Source: Desulfovibrio sp.
GTDB taxonomy: Bacteria; Desulfobacterota; Desulfovibrionia; Desulfovibrionales; Desulfovibrionaceae
DNA length: 19,208 nucleotides
Direction of reading: 5' to 3'
Assembly (NCBI GenBank): GCA_003512875.1
Contig: DONZ01000027.1
Span: 1-19,208, forward strand
The notes below the pieces were generated by a model. That model worked only from the letters and a program-made list of their open reading frames with translations. It had not been told where the DNA came from and did not search any database. Shown here one piece after another: positions 7,243 to 14,633 of this stretch (positions are counted from its first letter, which is position 1; each line of letters begins with the position of its first letter). Made by a program: the position numbers and the translations under genes.

Positions 7243-7362
7243 TTTGGGGGAATTATAGCTCTGCCGCTGTCCGTAAAGCTCGCAAACCCGCTGACGGCTG
7301 CCGCTCCCCCAAATCTTCCTGAACGTAAACCCGTTATGGACAAAATTTATAACGGATTTTTT
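7243..7362 (+). ncRNA. Candidate small structured RNA ending in a terminator
   Basis: TTTGGGGGA (7243-7251) pairs with TCCCCCAAA (7305-7313), enclosing 53 bases with a nested stem (CCGT 7271-7274 with ACGG 7294-7297, and AGC 7277-7279 with GCT 7290-7292). A plus-strand terminator follows: CCGTTAT (7331-7337) with ATAACGG (7349-7355) and six Ts. No plus-strand gene is downstream, so this is not a riboswitch for a visible gene. No matching RNA family is recognised, and no good promoter was found. It could instead be a dispersed palindromic repeat. Confidence 0.3.
7331..7362 (+). terminator. Intrinsic terminator of unknown plus-strand transcript
   Basis: A seven-base stem (CCGTTAT/ATAACGG), an 11-base loop and a six-T run lie 970 bases before the next plus-strand start on that side. 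The transcript it ends is unknown. Confidence 0.55.
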
Positions 7363-7421
7363 ATTATTTAATCTTATCAATAGGTTATTGTGCTATTAAA
7401 ACGTTTTGAAAGGGCAGGGGA

Positions 7422-7453
7422 AAACCTTTGGAAAAGCTTTCCTTTGAAGGTTT
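7422..7453 (-). terminator. Possible ade terminator (nested hairpin)
   Basis: AAACCTT (7422-7428) pairs with AAGGTTT (7447-7453), and an inner stem GGAAA/TTTCC (7430-7434 with 7438-7442) lies within. It is about 90 bases past the ade stop. On the minus strand only a short T-run follows, so the assignment is weak. Confidence 0.35.
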
Positions 7454-7542
7454 AAATTTTGTATCGTTAATTCTTGATATGAGAAAGAAATGCTCCGGGA
7501 TACCGCTTTATAATTGTTTTGTCAGCTTTTTGCCGTGGGTTT

Positions 7543-9303
7543 TCATTCTTCCGCGTCAAGGCTGACAAATTGGAATGTTGTGACGTCGAAAAGCCCTTGC
7601 GGGGTAAGTTTCAAGTCAGGAATAACGGGCAGAGCAAGGAAACTTAAAGACATGAACGCGTCTGCCTTATCCCAAATCTGATAGTGGTCTTTGGCGAGCT
7701 TATAAAGATGTTTCAATGCCGTTGCAACGATTTCGGGTTCTTGCATACTCATAAGCCCCCCAATGGGCAAAGCCAGCTTCGTCAAAATTTTTCCTTGGCT
7801 GATCATTGCGATTCCGCCGCCCATTTTTTCGATTTCCTCAAGAGCTATGCGCAAATCCTCATCGTTATCGCCTGCGGCGACAATATTATGGCTGTCGTGG
7901 GAAATGCTTGTGGCGATGGCTCCGTTCTTCAGTCCGTATTCGCCATGCAGAAGTCCCAACCCGAATTTTCCTGTTTTTTTGTGGCGTTCCACAACGGCAA
8001 GCTTGAGCATGCCTTTGTTTCGGCTGAAATCAAAATTGCCGTCCGCATCAACGGCGATGTCCGCAATTTCGCAGGCTGTGAGCAAAGAATGGGGTAAAAG
8101 GCGTATGACGCGGGCTTTTTTTGAAGGAATATGCAATGTCAGATCCTTGGGCAGTTCCGCATGCATGCTGTCCTGCATATTGTCGGTCAGCTGCTCCAGC
8201 TTCGCATTGTATTTCTTGCTGCCCGCGGCGATATACTTTCCGTTTTCGGCCGCCAGTCTGCCTTGGATGTAAACGGCATGGGGCATGCATTTTTTCATGT
8301 CTTTCACCAGCATGAAACTCGCTTCCATGCCCGGGGCTATAGCTCCTTTGTGCCTTATTCCGTAAGCTCTTGCCGTGTTTATGGTCGCCATGCGGACGGC
8401 GTCGATGGGGGTGATACCGTGTTCAATGGCGAGGCTGACGGAATTGTTGATATGCCCCCTGCGCATGATGTCGATACATTGCTTGTCGTCCGTGCAAAAA
8501 AGGCAGTTTTGAATGGTATGGCTGTTCACGGCGGGCAGAAGATTTACCAAATCGTGGGCGGCGGAACCCTCGCGGAGAAGCACGTACATGCCGCGGCGTA
8601 TCCTTTCCGCGGCTTCTTCCGCCGTGGTGCATTCATGGTCGGTGCTCACCCCGGAAAGAACATACATGTCAAGGTCTTTTCCGTGCACCTGCGGGGCGTG
8701 TCCGTCAATAATCCTGCCGTTTTTATATGCCAGTTCAAGTTTTTCAAGGACGCTTTCATCCTGCATGAGCACACCGGGAACATTCATCATTTCGCCAAGA
8801 CCGAGGACGTTTTCTTCCATGATGAGTTCCGCAAGGTCGAGGGCGGAAAGGTTTGCGCCGGAACATTCAAAGGGCAGGGCGGGCACGCAGGAGGGGAGCA
8901 TGATTTTCACATCCAAAAGGCTTTGCCTTGCGCTTTCAAGCATATAGCGTATGCCGTCTGTTCCCTTGACATTGGCTATTTCATGAGGGTCGGCGATGAC
9001 GGTTCCTGTTCCGAAAGGAATGACCAGCTCCGCAAATTTTTCCGGACAAAGCATTGAAGATTCAATATGCACATGGGCATCAAAAAATGCAGGCAGAAGA
9101 TAGGCGTTTTCAGCGTCAAAAACTTTTTTTGCGTACATGTCTTCGCTGAACCCGACAATAATTCCTTTATGGACGCAAACGGAGCCATGAAAAAACGTTC
9201 CGCTGAAAACATCGGCGATTTGGGCGTTGTCGATACGTAAGTCTATGGCGGTATTGTCTTTAATGTCTTGCATAATATCTTGAATTTTTGAATAGTTCAG
9301 CAT
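7543..9303 (-). CDS. ade: Adenine deaminase
   Basis: This 586-residue amidohydrolase converts adenine to hypoxanthine and ammonia. Metal-binding and catalytic motifs are all in order: DAHVHIESS (75-83), GTGTVIADPHEIANVKG (98-114), E171 in GLGEMMN, H202 in DGHAPQV, and DHE (222-224). CTDDK (270-274) carries the late acidic pair. The C-terminal lobe has the family block around SHDSHN. The full length is typical of Ade. The start at 9303 has GAGGT five bases upstream. A minus-strand promoter (9340-9367) overlaps the leader of the divergent cutA. With the neighbouring PfkB kinase and pap it suggests purine salvage. Confidence 0.95.
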   Translation of the reverse strand: MLNYSKIQDIMQDIKDNTAIDLRIDNAQIADVFSGTFFHGSVCVHKGIIVGFSEDMYAKKVFDAENAYLLPAFFDAHVHIESSMLCPEKFAELVIPFGTGTVIADPHEIANVKGTDGIRYMLESARQSLLDVKIMLPSCVPALPFECSGANLSALDLAELIMEENVLGLGEMMNVPGVLMQDESVLEKLELAYKNGRIIDGHAPQVHGKDLDMYVLSGVSTDHECTTAEEAAERIRRGMYVLLREGSAAHDLVNLLPAVNSHTIQNCLFCTDDKQCIDIMRRGHINNSVSLAIEHGITPIDAVRMATINTARAYGIRHKGAIAPGMEASFMLVKDMKKCMPHAVYIQGRLAAENGKYIAAGSKKYNAKLEQLTDNMQDSMHAELPKDLTLHIPSKKARVIRLLPHSLLTACEIADIAVDADGNFDFSRNKGMLKLAVVERHKKTGKFGLGLLHGEYGLKNGAIATSISHDSHNIVAAGDNDEDLRIALEEIEKMGGGIAMISQGKILTKLALPIGGLMSMQEPEIVATALKHLYKLAKDHYQIWDKADAFMSLSFLALPVIPDLKLTPQGLFDVTTFQFVSLDAEE

Positions 9304-9339
9304 AAAATACCTCGCAGGCTCTTTGTTCTTCCAAAAAGA

Positions 9340-9367
9340 ATTTTACTCTATCGCAGCAGAAAAGCAA
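9340..9367 (-). promoter_or_regulatory. Predicted ade promoter
   Basis: On the minus strand, TTGCTT (9367-9362), a 16-base spacer and TAAAAT (9345-9340). It overlaps the ribosome site of the divergent cutA, so ade and cutA expression may interfere. Confidence 0.5.
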
Positions 9368-9378
9368 AGGAAAAATTT

Positions 9379-9687
9379 ATGCCCCGATTATATTACATAA
9401 CAACGAAAACAAAGGAAGAGGCAAAAAAAATCGCCCGTAAACTGCTGCAGGAGAACTGCATTGCGGGAGCGAACATCTTTCCGATAGAAAGCCTTTATTG
9501 GTGGGAGGGGGAAATTTGCGAGGGAGAGGAATACGCCCTTGTCATGCAAAGCGTGAAAGAAAATTCCGCAAAAATCGAAGAATGGGTGAAAACATTGCAT
9601 AGTTATAAAATTCCTTGTATAGTTTCTTTGGAACTTGCCGGTGGCAGCAAGGATTTTTTTCACTGGATAAAAACGAATACGAAATAA
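9379..9687 (+). CDS. cutA: CutA family protein (divalent-ion tolerance family)
   Basis: This 102-residue protein has the CutA length and landmarks: a first strand MPRLYYITT, an A-to-I segment ENCIAGANIFPIESLYWWEGEI with the SLYWWEGEI signature (about 38-46), and a helix-rich C-terminus. CutA proteins form stable trimers; their role in divalent metal tolerance is proposed rather than settled. ATG 9379 follows AAAGGA. The next gene starts 12 bases after the stop, so the two are probably co-transcribed. Confidence 0.9.
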   Translation: MPRLYYITTKTKEEAKKIARKLLQENCIAGANIFPIESLYWWEGEICEGEEYALVMQSVKENSAKIEEWVKTLHSYKIPCIVSLELAGGSKDFFHWIKTNTK

Positions 9688-9699
9688 AGGGAGGCGGGC

Positions 9700-10644
9700 A
9701 TGAGTATCCATATCATGGGTTCGGTGGCGTTTGACAGAATTTTATCGTATAAGGGCGACATCAACGATCTGCTTTTGAAAGATAAATTCAATACGTTGAG
9801 CATTCTTATGCTTATTGACAGAATTGAGGAAAAACAAGGCGGAACAGCGGCGAATATCGCATATAACCTTGCCATGCTTCAAGAAAAACCGCATATTTAT
9901 ACGTGTGTCGGCTATGATTTCGCAGCCTCTTATAAAAAGAAGCTGCAAGCCCTGCAAATCAATCTTGACGGTGTGCGAACGCTTGAAAAGGAATTGACGG
10001 CTTGCTGTCATGCGGTTGCCGATTCCAAAGGCAATCTGATCAACTGTTTTTGCCCCGCCGCCATGAATACTCCTTGTGATGCAGACAGGCTGAACGTTGC
10101 CAAGGCAGGCGATTATGGTATCGTTTCCCCCGGAAACGCCGAAGATATGGGCAAATTTCCAAAGCTTTTCAAAGAAAAAGGTATCCCGTACATTTACGAT
10201 CCGGGTCAGCAAATTCCAGCCGTAAGCAAGGAAAATCATATTGCAGGCATTGACGGGGCTGAAATTCTTATCGGCAATGATTATGAAATAGCCCTTATTT
10301 CCGAACGTACGGGTTTATCCAAAGACGAGCTTCTCAGCCGTGCAAACTATGTGGTTTCGACTCTTGGCGAGGGCGGCTGCCTTATTTCCCAAAAAGGAAA
10401 GGCGGATATTGCCGTGCCTGCTCCGAAGATCAAAGGATTGGTCGACCCCACGGGCGCAGGCGATTCCTTGCGCGCAGGCCTGCTGAAAGGCTTGACCATG
10501 GGCTTTGATGTTGAAACCGGTATAAAAATGGGCAGCGTCTGCTCCGCTTTTTGTATCGAAAAATATGGAACGCAGGAGCATTCTTTTGATATTGAAGGTT
10601 ACAGAGCCCGTTATCAGGAGAATTACGGACCTTGTCCTTTATGA
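9700..10644 (+). CDS. PfkB-family carbohydrate/nucleoside kinase, possibly adenosine kinase
   Basis: This 314-residue kinase has the two PfkB signatures: GGTAANIAYN (47-56) near the N-terminus and DPTGAGDSLRAG (249-260) near the C-terminus, with D255 as the expected catalytic base. NDYE (193-196) fits the family metal/ATP region. PfkB enzymes phosphorylate sugars or nucleosides. The DPTGxGDxxRAG pattern, with Arg before AG, resembles bacterial adenosine kinases, and the proximity to ade and pap agrees, but substrate cannot be fixed from sequence. GGGAGG lies upstream of ATG 9700, 12 bases after cutA. A terminator follows at 10649. Confidence 0.85.
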   Translation: MSIHIMGSVAFDRILSYKGDINDLLLKDKFNTLSILMLIDRIEEKQGGTAANIAYNLAMLQEKPHIYTCVGYDFAASYKKKLQALQINLDGVRTLEKELTACCHAVADSKGNLINCFCPAAMNTPCDADRLNVAKAGDYGIVSPGNAEDMGKFPKLFKEKGIPYIYDPGQQIPAVSKENHIAGIDGAEILIGNDYEIALISERTGLSKDELLSRANYVVSTLGEGGCLISQKGKADIAVPAPKIKGLVDPTGAGDSLRAGLLKGLTMGFDVETGIKMGSVCSAFCIEKYGTQEHSFDIEGYRARYQENYGPCPL

Positions 10645-10675
10645 AAATGCCCGCTGCGGGCTTTTAATTTTTTTT
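10645..10675 (+). terminator. Terminator after the cutA-pfkB operon
   Basis: GCCCG (10649-10653) pairs with CGGGC (10657-10661) across a CTG loop. An A-run lies before it and a T-rich tail after it (10662-10675). The stop codon is immediately upstream. Confidence 0.75.
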
Positions 10676-10738
10676 CAATATATTAAATTTTTGCTTTAGT
10701 CCGATATGGCAAGTAATGAGTAATGTGTTGAGAGTTGT

Positions 10739-13450
10739 ATGTTAGAAATACGCAATATTTTAGACAGCCAGCCTGTGATACAGGATGAAATGCTCACATC
10801 CGAGGGTGTGTGCGTTTGGATCGTGTGGGGACAGGCGAACCGTCCGCAAAAAGCGACCGATATTCTGCTTGAGGCCGGCGGTCTGAATATTGTCACTCTT
10901 GTCAATCAATCCATATGGTATTTCTTCAATGCGGCTGTCGCAGTCAACAGTCTGGCAAAATTGGACCTTTGGGGGAAACAGTTCAGCGTGGGCATTACGG
11001 CGTTCACGTTTCCCGGTCAATTGATTGTCGATGTCAATCAAATAAAATTTATCAATGTTGCTGCGGAATACCGGCATTTAAAAACAGAAATAGCGAACAC
11101 AAGAAGTTATATCTACATACATCCGAGTTACGGTTCCATGGCGGCAAGCATTCCCGGCATCAGCGTTTACGAAATGCAGGGGCTTGACCAGCAAAGCGAT
11201 ATCAGCTGGAAAATGGTTGTGGCTGAAAGGCGCCTGCCTTTTTCCGTGGAACAAGGCTGGTACGCTTTCGTGCACCCTTTGGGCAATCCCCTCGATAAGC
11301 AGTTCCAGCGCGGCTGGCAAACCCTTTTCCGCTATCTTGAGGAATTTATCCGCGAACATAAGCTGAAATATTCCATAGAAGATAATTTTCTTATCGTTCC
11401 TTTGGATAATTTGCTTGTTTTTCGCGAATGGATGCGGACAACCGCGTCTATTTATGAAATTATCCATGAACAGCATTCCGATGCCTACTGGCCTTGTTTG
11501 AACGTTGTCGTCGATAAGAACAATCTCAACTTTACGCCCGATCTGCCGCAGAGAATCAATGTGGATTGGACCGATCTTTGCCCCGATATTCCGTATTTGA
11601 GCTATAAGAACGCTTTTATTTTGGGCGAAGATTTCATCATCAAGGACATTTTGTATTCCAGTGCGAAAACAAGCGTGGACACGCTGTGCACCGTTGTTGT
11701 CAAAACGCAAAACACGGAAGCCAATCCTTTCACCGTGCTTTTGCCCGAAAGCCTTGTGCCCAACAAGACTCCTTGTTTTTACTGCGGGGCGTCCAATCAT
11801 AGTCCCCGTCACTGTCCCAGCCGGAATATCGCTCCGGCAGGCGCGGATTATTTTGAAAAGCTCAGCCACATCAATCTTGCCGACATCAACAGCGCGTTTC
11901 GTGAAATTGATACGCGGATCACAAGAAACGGCGTGAAAGCCTATGATGAGATGATGGCGGAAAATGAAACGGCGGGACAGGTTTTAAAAGCTATTTTCGC
12001 CATTAACCATATTGTTCAATTACCCAATATCTGCCGTATTTGGCGGATAACAAGCCGTGACATCGAGGCGGAACCGGATTTTCCGCATGACCACGCTTCC
12101 GACCCCATGCATATCTTGCTGCAGCGTTTTATAAAATGTTCGCCCCAAGACAGCCATGCCTTTGAACGAGAATGTGTCCAGCTTGCCCATAACGACCCCA
12201 AAAATTGGCAGCTTCACTGCCTTTTGGGTTTCATCGTCATGGAAAGGGGGGATCTTGACAAGGCTGTGCAGCTTTGGATGGACGCTGACAAGCTTTGTAC
12301 CATAACCTTGCACCAGGCATGGATAAAATTCCTTATCGCGCGGGCAAAGGAAATTCAGGGGCGCTATGGGGAAGCTGTTGAGATGTATCAGCATATCACG
12401 CGTACGCTGCCGACATGGCAAGACCCGCATTACCGCAGTTTGGTCTGCAATATGAAGCGGGGCTTCACGGAAAAGGTCTCCAAGGAACTTCTTGAAGTCA
12501 TCAATAAAAATCCCTCATTTTTTCATAAGGTCATTTTCGATCCGGAACTTATCCGCGGGCAGCTTTATTTGATTTCCTCTTTGCAGCGGGTGTGGAAGGA
12601 AGCCTATAACAGATATTTTGTGGAAAAGGCGGCGTTGGAAGATTTGGATGCCGTCATAAAAGACTGGTTCAAGGACGATGACAATCCCATTGCGAAGCAG
12701 GCGGCGAAAGTGCGGACTTTGCTCAAACACGGCGAAATAAAAAACTATTTGCTTTTTTTGGATGTCGTCAAACAAAGACCTGCCCTTGAAGCGGAAGTCA
12801 TGGAAGCCATTAATGGCGAAATTATCCGGATGAAAGACGCGTATGAAAAATGTTTGTTCAAACTGGAATTTATCCGTGACGAAATGAGCTGGTTCGCCTT
12901 GCAGAAAACACTCACCAATTTCAATCAGTTATTCAACAGCTGCGCCAAAATTTTAAACTGGGCGTTCGGCTCCGATTTCACCAATCCTAAGATTTTTAAA
13001 GAGGCGAAAGAGAATCTTGTGACGCTTGAAGCACAGGTCGCGGAGCTTGAGAAAAAACTGAAAGCATTGCAAATGGTCCGCGATACCACTTTGTTTTTTC
13101 TTTTAACCATGCGCACATTTGTAAAGCTTGTCATGCTTTTTATGCCGTTGGGCATAGTGGGTATTTTCGTGAGCGTCTTTTTCGGGGCGGAAATAGGCAT
13201 GGGGCATATGCAGGGCATTATTAAAACAAATTTTTGGGCATTGATGAAAGTCGTGCTCAGTGTCACCCTGATGTTGTCCCTTGGTTTGGCATCGCTGAAA
13301 ACAACGATTATTTTTGAACGGAAAAGAAAAGAAATGATAGATAAGGCGAAGAATATCCGTCAGAAAAAACAGCAGGAACGTGTTGAAAAGGCAAGAAAGT
13401 TCAGAGCGTCCATCGATGCCGCCGCTAAAAAAGACGAAAAAGAAGAATGA
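10739..13450 (+). CDS. Large TPR-like membrane-anchored protein with a CCHC zinc knuckle
   Basis: This 903-residue protein has no function I recognise. About 1-330 is a mixed alpha/beta region. A CCHC zinc knuckle, C346-x2-C349-x4-H354-x4-C359, follows. About 450-620 has TPR-like helical repeats (PKNWQLHCLLGFIVMERGDL and the next helices). A coiled coil (about 755-790) precedes two membrane segments (about 793-818 and 832-852), and a Lys/Arg-rich helical tail ends the protein. There is no signal peptide, so the large N-terminal part is probably cytoplasmic. ATG 10739 has GAGAG upstream. The stop overlaps an ATG of the next frame, so it is likely coupled to the CYTH gene. Confidence 0.85.
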   Translation: MLEIRNILDSQPVIQDEMLTSEGVCVWIVWGQANRPQKATDILLEAGGLNIVTLVNQSIWYFFNAAVAVNSLAKLDLWGKQFSVGITAFTFPGQLIVDVNQIKFINVAAEYRHLKTEIANTRSYIYIHPSYGSMAASIPGISVYEMQGLDQQSDISWKMVVAERRLPFSVEQGWYAFVHPLGNPLDKQFQRGWQTLFRYLEEFIREHKLKYSIEDNFLIVPLDNLLVFREWMRTTASIYEIIHEQHSDAYWPCLNVVVDKNNLNFTPDLPQRINVDWTDLCPDIPYLSYKNAFILGEDFIIKDILYSSAKTSVDTLCTVVVKTQNTEANPFTVLLPESLVPNKTPCFYCGASNHSPRHCPSRNIAPAGADYFEKLSHINLADINSAFREIDTRITRNGVKAYDEMMAENETAGQVLKAIFAINHIVQLPNICRIWRITSRDIEAEPDFPHDHASDPMHILLQRFIKCSPQDSHAFERECVQLAHNDPKNWQLHCLLGFIVMERGDLDKAVQLWMDADKLCTITLHQAWIKFLIARAKEIQGRYGEAVEMYQHITRTLPTWQDPHYRSLVCNMKRGFTEKVSKELLEVINKNPSFFHKVIFDPELIRGQLYLISSLQRVWKEAYNRYFVEKAALEDLDAVIKDWFKDDDNPIAKQAAKVRTLLKHGEIKNYLLFLDVVKQRPALEAEVMEAINGEIIRMKDAYEKCLFKLEFIRDEMSWFALQKTLTNFNQLFNSCAKILNWAFGSDFTNPKIFKEAKENLVTLEAQVAELEKKLKALQMVRDTTLFFLLTMRTFVKLVMLFMPLGIVGIFVSVFFGAEIGMGHMQGIIKTNFWALMKVVLSVTLMLSLGLASLKTTIIFERKRKEMIDKAKNIRQKKQQERVEKARKFRASIDAAAKKDEKEE

Positions 13451-13473
13451 TGTTTTTCGCAGGAGCGCAGAAT

Positions 13474-13959
13474 ATGCACAGGGAGATTGAGCGGAAATTT
13501 TTAGTGAGGAATGACGGCTGGCGGGGAAAAGCGGAACCTGTTTTATTCCGTCAGGGGTATATAGCACGGACTGTGGACAGGACCGTGCGTATCCGTGTCG
13601 CCGGCAATCAAGGCATGATCACCGTAAAAGTCAAAGTCGGTCCCATTTCCAGACATGAATTTGAATATGAAATCCCCCTGCATGATGCCAATGAATTGTT
13701 AAATTCGCTCGCTCCCGTTGAAATCATTGAAAAATACAGGTATACGTTTTCCGAATGCGGGCATGTTTGGGAAATCGATGAATTTCTCGGGGCTAATTCA
13801 GGGCTGGTCATTGCTGAGGTTGAACTGCAGTCGGAAGAGGAAGAAGTGGAATTGCCCGTTTGGGTCGGCGAGGAAGTCAGCAAAATATCAAAATATTTTA
13901 ATGCCTCGCTTGTGCAGAGCCCTTACGGTTCATGGAACCATAATGAAAAGCAGCCCTAA
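13474..13959 (+). CDS. CYTH domain protein (triphosphate-binding; possible inorganic triphosphatase)
   Basis: This 161-residue protein starts with the CYTH signature ExExK (E4, E6, K8 in HREIERKFLV). Further family features are RIRV, TVKVK, EFEYEI, and EIDEF with VIAEVEL near the C-terminus. They line a tunnel that binds triphosphates. Small single-domain CYTH proteins of bacteria are often inorganic triphosphatases, but adenylate cyclase or thiamine triphosphatase activity is possible. ATG 13474 is chosen for AGGAG at 13461-13465; an in-frame ATG at 13447 overlaps the previous stop. It sits 23 bases after the zinc-knuckle gene and is probably co-transcribed. Confidence 0.88.
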   Translation: MHREIERKFLVRNDGWRGKAEPVLFRQGYIARTVDRTVRIRVAGNQGMITVKVKVGPISRHEFEYEIPLHDANELLNSLAPVEIIEKYRYTFSECGHVWEIDEFLGANSGLVIAEVELQSEEEEVELPVWVGEEVSKISKYFNASLVQSPYGSWNHNEKQP

Positions 13960-13968
13960 AGAACCGGC

Positions 13969-13999
13969 TTGAACCTGCCGATATGAATATTGGTACTAT
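13969..13999 (+). promoter_or_regulatory. Predicted promoter of the zinc-ribbon gene
   Basis: TTGAAC (13969-13974), a 19-base spacer and TACTAT (13994-13999) preceded by TGG form an extended -10 promoter. The predicted leader is about 23 bases. Confidence 0.45.
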
Positions 14000-14028
14000 T
14001 TCAAAGTTTAACAATAAAGGTCAGCGCC

Positions 14029-14448
14029 ATGATAGAATACTATCGCTTTTATGAAGTTGAAACTTTAATTTCACAGGGAAAAGTTCAGGAAGCTGTTGAG
14101 GAACTGCGCGCTTTGCAGAAACTGTATCTGGAACTTGCGCAGGAAAATTCCAAACTCAAAGTGCAGCTTCATGATTTGGAAGAAATTTTAAGCATTTCAC
14201 GAAACATCATTTTTGACGGAGACGCCTATTGGCTTATTTCCGGCGGGGAGAAGCAAGGTCCGTTCTGTCCCAAATGCTATCACGCAAACGGTGATTTGAT
14301 CCGTATGGCTGTTCAGAAAAAAGATGAATTCACTCCAAAAACCAAGTGGATATGCCCCCATTGCCAGTTTGCCGCAGAACCCGATGTGGATGTCGAAACT
14401 GCGAAAATACCTGTCCAGCGGGCGAAAATCATTCCTTTCATGCAATGA
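14029..14448 (+). CDS. Small coiled-coil/zinc-ribbon protein of unknown function
   Basis: The 139-residue protein has an N-terminal helical coiled coil (about 10-58) and a C-terminal zinc ribbon with paired CxxC motifs: C80/C83 (FCPKC) and C109/C112 (ICPHC). Such proteins often bind nucleic acid or protein partners, but none is indicated here. ATG 14029 is preferred over the in-frame ATG at 13990 for AAAGG at 14017-14021 and for the predicted promoter just upstream. An intrinsic terminator follows at 14499. Confidence 0.8.
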   Translation: MIEYYRFYEVETLISQGKVQEAVEELRALQKLYLELAQENSKLKVQLHDLEEILSISRNIIFDGDAYWLISGGEKQGPFCPKCYHANGDLIRMAVQKKDEFTPKTKWICPHCQFAAEPDVDVETAKIPVQRAKIIPFMQ

Positions 14449-14498
14449 TGTTGCAATAATGCCGCCGCAATAATGTCCGTTCTTGTGAAAATACGATG

Positions 14499-14526
14499 AA
14501 ACTTCTCGGTTCTGAGAAGTTTTTTT
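14499..14526 (+). terminator. Intrinsic terminator
   Basis: AAACTTCTC (14499-14507) pairs perfectly with GAGAAGTTT (14514-14522) across a six-base loop and is followed by a T-run. It ends the zinc-ribbon transcript and lies inside the upstream open frame of polA, which supports the later polA start. Confidence 0.88.
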
Positions 14527-14574
14527 GTTTTAAAAACCGCTGTCCGGTTAAAAATTTTCCTTGCTGCGCATATG

Positions 14575-14603
14575 TTGAAATTTATGTGTTCTTTTGCTAT
14601 CAT
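14575..14603 (+). promoter_or_regulatory. Predicted polA promoter
   Basis: TTGAAA (14575-14580), a 17-base spacer and TATCAT (14598-14603) preceded by TGC form a strong sigma70 promoter with extended -10. The leader is about 25 bases. Confidence 0.6.
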
Positions 14604-14633
14604 TTTTCATATCGTGCGGAAAAGGACAATATT

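Larger units (their letters stand above)
6908..7542. other. Long intergenic region with several structured elements
   Basis: No convincing coding gene lies in these 635 bases. A 62-codon minus-strand frame (7014-7202) has no ribosome site or recognisable product. The region contains the pap terminator (6987-7016), a folded element (7243-7313), a plus-strand terminator (7331-7362), and a nested hairpin near the ade 3' end (7422-7453). Confidence 0.7.

Noticed and set aside
7243..7313. SRP (4.5S) RNA, tmRNA or RNase P RNA
   Set aside because: The conserved SRP loop, the tmRNA CCA-ended acceptor and the RNase P core motif are all absent.
8131..9057. 308-codon plus-strand frame opposite adenine deaminase
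   Set aside because: It is antisense to a clear Ade gene with all catalytic motifs. The long frame reflects codon bias.
11078..11869. 263-codon minus-strand frame opposite the zinc-knuckle gene
   Set aside because: It lies wholly inside a clearly coding gene, with no recognisable product or start signal.
14496..14633. 46-residue N-terminal extension of polA
   Set aside because: It contains the intrinsic terminator and the predicted polA promoter; homology begins at MALREKLGF.
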